A stretch of 45,338 nt of DNA from Candidatus Dormiibacterota bacterium (GTDB lineage Bacteria; Chloroflexota; Dormibacteria; Aeolococcales; Aeolococcaceae), in assembly GCA_019245575.1 (NCBI GenBank), contig JAFARE010000019.1, positions 1-45,338 on the forward strand, read 5' to 3'. The notes beneath the pieces are model-generated. The model was not told the DNA's origin. It did no database searches and saw only the letters and a list, made by a program, of their open reading frames with translations. Position numbers and translations under genes: made by a program. Shown here piece after piece: positions 40,680 to 45,338 of this stretch (positions are counted from its first letter, which is position 1; each line of letters begins with the position of its first letter).

Positions 40680-42686
40680 ATAGAAGACACGGCACGCCCC
40701 GATCCGCTCGCGCTGGACGAGGCGACCACGCCCTCTCACAGCACCGCCACGGCCAGCCGCCGGGCGCAGGGGCGCAGCTCGCGGGACGCGTATTCCGCCG
40801 AGCAGATCCAGATCCTCGAGGGCCTCGAGCCGGTTCGCCGCAGGCCCGGCATGTACATCGGCTCCACAGACCAGCGCGGCCTGCATCACCTGATCGTCGA
40901 GATTGTGGACAACAGCATCGACGAGGCCCTCGCCGGCTGGTGCGACACCATCCACGTCACGCTGCACGCCGACGACTCGGTGTCGGTGCTGGACAACGGC
41001 CGCGGCATTCCCGTGGGCATGCATCCCACCGCCAAGAAGTCTGCGCTCGAGGTCGTGCTCACCAAGCTGCACGCGGGCGGCAAGTTCGGTGGCGGCGGCT
41101 ACAAGGTCTCGGGCGGGTTGCACGGAGTCGGCCTGTCCGTCGTCAACGCGCTCAGCGAGCGGCTCGCGGTCGAGGTGTACCGCGATGGCGAGACGCACGG
41201 CCAGGAGTACGTGCGCGGCGTGCCGCAATCGGCGGTGCGCGTCACCGGCAAGGCGGACCGCACCGGCACGTATGTCCGCTTCTGGCCGGACCCGCAGATC
41301 TTCCCCGAGATCGCGTTCTCGTGGGAGAGCGTCGCCACCACCCTGCGCAGCTACGCCTTCCTCAACAAGAACATCACGATCCAGCTGACGGACGAGCGGC
41401 GTGAGCTCACGTACACGTTCCACTTCGAGGGCGGCATCCAGGCCTTCGTCCGCTACCTCAACGCCAACCGCAACGCGGTCAACGCCCGCCCCATGTACGT
41501 GGAGCGGGAGATCGACGGCAACGTCGTCGAGATCGCGCTGCAGTACCAGAACACCGCGTTCACCGAGCACGTACTGGCGTTCGCCAACAACGTGCACACC
41601 GAGGAGGGCGGCTCGCACGTCACCGGCTTCCGTAGCGCGCTCACCACGACGCTCAACAAGTACGCGCGCAAGGCAGGCATCCTCAAGGAGCAGGACGCCA
41701 ACCTGACCGGCGACGACGTCCGCGACGGGCTCACCGCGGTGATCAGCGTCAAGCTGCGCGAGCCGCAGTTCGAGGACCAGACCAAGACCAAGCTGGGCAA
41801 CAGCGAGGTGGCGGGCCAGGTCTCGACAGTCCTCAGCGACGCGCTCATGCAGTACCTGGAGGAGAACCCCGGCGACGGCAAGCGCATCGTCGAGCAGTCG
41901 CTCACGGCTGCGCGTGCCCGCCAGGCGGCCGCGAAGGCGCGCGACCTGGTGCAGCGCAAGGGCCTGCTCGAGTCATCCGCGCTGCCGGGCAAGCTCGTCG
42001 ACTGCCGCGAGCGCGACCCCGAGCACTGCGAGATCTTCATCGTCGAGGGCCAGTCGGCGGGCGGGTCCGCCAAGGGCGCGCGCGACGGCCGCAACCAGGC
42101 GATCCTCCCGCTCCGCGGCAAGATCCTGAATGTCGAGAAGGCGCGCGCGGACAAGATCCTCGGCAACGAGGAGATCAAGAACCTGATCACGGCGCTGGGC
42201 GTCGGCTTCGGCGAGACGCTCAACGTCGAGAAGCTGCGGTACCACCGCATCGTGCTGATGGCGGACGCCGACGTCGACGGCTCGCACATCCGCACGCTGC
42301 TGCTCACGTTCTTCTGGCGGCACCTGCGCCCGCTCGTCGACAGCGGCTACGTCTACCTCGCGCAGCCGCCGCTGTACCGCATCGAGGGCGGCAAGGGAAA
42401 GAACAAGCGCATCGCGTACGCGTTCAGCGACGACGAGCGCGACGCCAAGGTCAAGGAGCTGGGCAGGGACAGCGAGGTGTCGCGCTTCAAGGGGCTCGGC
42501 GAGATGAACCCTGAGGAGCTGTGGGCCACCACAATGGATCCGGAGCGCAGGGTCCTGCTGCGCGTCGCCGTCGAGGACGACCTCAAGGCGGACGACATCT
42601 TCGACCGCCTCATGGGATCCGAGGTGGAGCCGCGCAAGCGGTTCATCCAGACGCACGCCAAGAGCGTGCGCAACCTCGACATCTGA
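40680..42686 (+). CDS. gyrB: DNA gyrase subunit B (proposed ATA start)
   Basis: A 668-residue type IIA topoisomerase ATPase subunit. GHKL: EIVDNSIDEA, DNGRGIPV, GLHGVG. TOPRIM: EGQSAGGSAK and DADVDGSHIR. C-terminal SRFKGLGEMNPEELWATTMDP is normal. The arm YSAEQIQILEGLEPVRRRPGMY, whose Tyr and Ile clasp ATP across the dimer, is encoded in frame but begins 51 bases before the first ATG (40851). Upstream the frame is open to the promoter with no ATG, GTG or TTG. ATA at 40680 (reading on as EDTARPDPLALDE) has GGAG seven bases before it. Start at AUA is known but rare; a G-to-A error in the assembly is the alternative. Its stop shares one base with plsX. Confidence 0.93.
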   Translation: MEDTARPDPLALDEATTPSHSTATASRRAQGRSSRDAYSAEQIQILEGLEPVRRRPGMYIGSTDQRGLHHLIVEIVDNSIDEALAGWCDTIHVTLHADDSVSVLDNGRGIPVGMHPTAKKSALEVVLTKLHAGGKFGGGGYKVSGGLHGVGLSVVNALSERLAVEVYRDGETHGQEYVRGVPQSAVRVTGKADRTGTYVRFWPDPQIFPEIAFSWESVATTLRSYAFLNKNITIQLTDERRELTYTFHFEGGIQAFVRYLNANRNAVNARPMYVEREIDGNVVEIALQYQNTAFTEHVLAFANNVHTEEGGSHVTGFRSALTTTLNKYARKAGILKEQDANLTGDDVRDGLTAVISVKLREPQFEDQTKTKLGNSEVAGQVSTVLSDALMQYLEENPGDGKRIVEQSLTAARARQAAAKARDLVQRKGLLESSALPGKLVDCRERDPEHCEIFIVEGQSAGGSAKGARDGRNQAILPLRGKILNVEKARADKILGNEEIKNLITALGVGFGETLNVEKLRYHRIVLMADADVDGSHIRTLLLTFFWRHLRPLVDSGYVYLAQPPLYRIEGGKGKNKRIAYAFSDDERDAKVKELGRDSEVSRFKGLGEMNPEELWATTMDPERRVLLRVAVEDDLKADDIFDRLMGSEVEPRKRFIQTHAKSVRNLDI

Positions 42687-43809
42687 TGCCTGACGCGCTT
42701 CCCATCGCGCTGGACGCGATGGGCGGAGACCTCGCGCCGGGTGAGGTCGTGCGCGGTGCCGTGCGCGCGGTGCGCGAGGGCGACATCGCCATTGCCCTGG
42801 TCGGCAAGCGCGACGTGCTCGTCTCTGAGCTCTCAAATGCGGGAGCGGCGGGGCTCGAAGACCGGCTCACGGTGGTGGACGCGGGCGATGTCATCGAGAT
42901 GCACGAGCACCCCGCGACCGCGGTGCGCGCCAAGCGCGACGCGTCCATCGTGCGCGCCTGCACGCTCGTCGCGGAGGGCAAGGCCGCGGCGGCGGTGAGC
43001 GCCGGCAACAGCGGCGCGATGCTTGCCGCGGCCCTCTTCACCGTGAAGCGCTCGCCGGGAGTGTCGCGCCCGGCGATCGGCGCGTCCTTCCCCACCGCCG
43101 CGGGTCAGACCTTTCTGCTCGACGTCGGCGCCAACACCGACTGCAAGCCGGAGTGGCTGGCCCAGTTCGCCTTGATGGGCGATGCGTATGCGCGCCACAT
43201 GCTGGGCGTGGCCGAGCCGCGTGTCGCCCTGCTGAGCAACGGCGAGGAGGCCGAGAAGGGCTCGGAGCTGGTGCAGGCCGCGCATCCACTGCTGGCCGCG
43301 CTGCCCCTCCAATTCGTGGGCAACGTCGAGGGCAAGGACGTGTTCCGCGGCGCGGCCGACGTCGTCGTCACCGACGGGTTCACCGGCAACATCGCGCTGA
43401 AGACCGCGGAGGGCGTGGGCGAGTTCCTCTTCGCCGCCATCAGCGCGGAGGCGCGCGCGTCGTTGGGCGGCAAGGTGGGCGGCGCGCTCCTGAAGCCGAG
43501 GCTGCGCCCCCTGCGCGACCGCGTCGACTATCGCAAGACCGGTGGCGCGCTGCTGCTCGGCGTGGCCGGCGAGGTCGTCATCGCCCACGGACGCTCGGAC
43601 GCGGAGGCGATCGTCAACGCGGTCCACGTGGCGCGCCGCGCGGCCGACGCCGGAGTGAGCCGCGCCGTGGCGAGCGCGATTGCCGCAGCCCGTCCCGCCG
43701 ACGAGCCGGACGCGCCGGCCGGCGAGGTGCGCGCCACCGCGCGTGTGCGCCCGCCGCACATCAGCGAAGCGCCCGACGAGCTGCGCTCCGACCTCCCGGT
43801 GAGGCCCTC

Positions 43810-43813
<4 letters not shown>
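42686..43813 (+). CDS. plsX: Phosphate acyltransferase PlsX
   Basis: A 375-residue peripheral membrane enzyme that makes acyl-phosphate from acyl-ACP for phospholipid synthesis. IALDAMGGDLAPGEVV opens the protein; VSAGNSGAMLAAALFT, DVGANTDCKPEWLAQFA, GNVEGKDVFRGAADVVVTDGF and GNIALKTAEGVGEFL follow as in all PlsX. The last 50 residues are an Ala/Pro/Arg-rich tail beyond the usual 330-345. ATG overlaps the gyrB stop (TGATG) and TGA overlaps the gyrA ATG (ATGA), so a lipid gene is firmly embedded between gyrase subunits. plsX usually lies with rpmF, fabD or fabH; none is here. Confidence 0.95.

Positions 43814-45338
<1,525 letters not shown>

Noticed and set aside
40580..41404. 274-codon + strand frame at the start of gyrB
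   Set aside because: It is the +1 frame of gyrB, with no similarity; tempting only because it has an ATG where gyrB lacks one.
40851..42686. gyrB starting at the first in-frame ATG
   Set aside because: It would delete the conserved N-terminal arm and begin in the middle of the RPGMYIG motif.

Overview
The window is about 45 kb of very GC-rich, densely coding bacterial chromosome. It holds 38 protein-coding genes, two of them cut by the window edges. I see no rRNA, tRNA, CRISPR array, transposase or phage gene. GTG starts, start/stop overlaps such as ATGA, GTGA and TGATG, and -10 boxes lying only 6-9 nt before the start codon are all common. Several families are typical of Actinomycetota and of the Chloroflexota/Dormibacterota group: a DUF2342-type zinc metalloprotease, TY-Chap/YbjN, double zinc-ribbon proteins, PrsW-like proteins, sedolisin, and a Ku/LigD end-joining locus. 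A free-living soil Terrabacterium of that kind is the best guess. The phylum is inferred from gene content, not proven.

Layout. 1-11.1 kb (+ strand): the tail of a possible oxidoreductase, a TY-Chap/YbjN protein, a giant zinc-ribbon/adenylate-cyclase/ATPase/TPR regulator, an HSDL2-like SDR coupled to an ABC-2 exporter pair, a DUF2342-type metalloprotease, and an AtuA pair split into two overlapping genes. 11.1-18.3 kb: a secreted lipase coupled to a DUF6982/SHOCT-like protein (-), an ECF sigma factor with a C-terminal zinc-binding tail, glycerate kinase, branched-chain aminotransferase (-), ATP-type PEP carboxykinase, and a trans-aconitate-methyltransferase-like protein (-). 18.4-24.0 kb: a sedolisin lipoprotein followed by a PrsW-like protein and a zinc-ribbon/TM/extracytoplasmic protein. 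These meet tail-to-tail a second, paralogous PrsW-like + zinc-ribbon/TM pair on the other strand. Both PrsW-like proteins lack the catalytic Glu-Glu pair.

24.1-34.1 kb: crotonyl-CoA carboxylase/reductase, an unusual membrane protein, the catalytic subunit of an acyl-CoA mutase, an Mpo1-like protein, a peptidase-S51-like domain fused to a CysRS C-terminal domain, an RpiB variant, QueG, uridine phosphorylase, a small membrane protein and a LysM/lytic transglycosylase. 34.1-40.5 kb (- strand): a DDAH-like amidinohydrolase, then an end-joining locus of LigD, an HNH protein, Ku and a second ligase-fold protein whose catalytic lysine and other ligase residues are replaced. 40.5 kb to the end (+ strand): gyrB-plsX-gyrA as an overlapping operon. 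gyrB has no ATG, GTG or TTG in a position that would include its essential N-terminal arm.

How the genes work together. Ccr and the mutase subunit fit C4/C5 acyl-CoA carboxylation and rearrangement; PEP carboxykinase, glycerate kinase and aminotransferase fit central carbon and amino-acid metabolism. Ku, LigD, the HNH protein and the pseudo-ligase form a candidate extended end-joining module. The sedolisin/PrsW-like/zinc-ribbon block looks like an undescribed envelope system, and is, with the pseudo-ligase, the most promising novelty.
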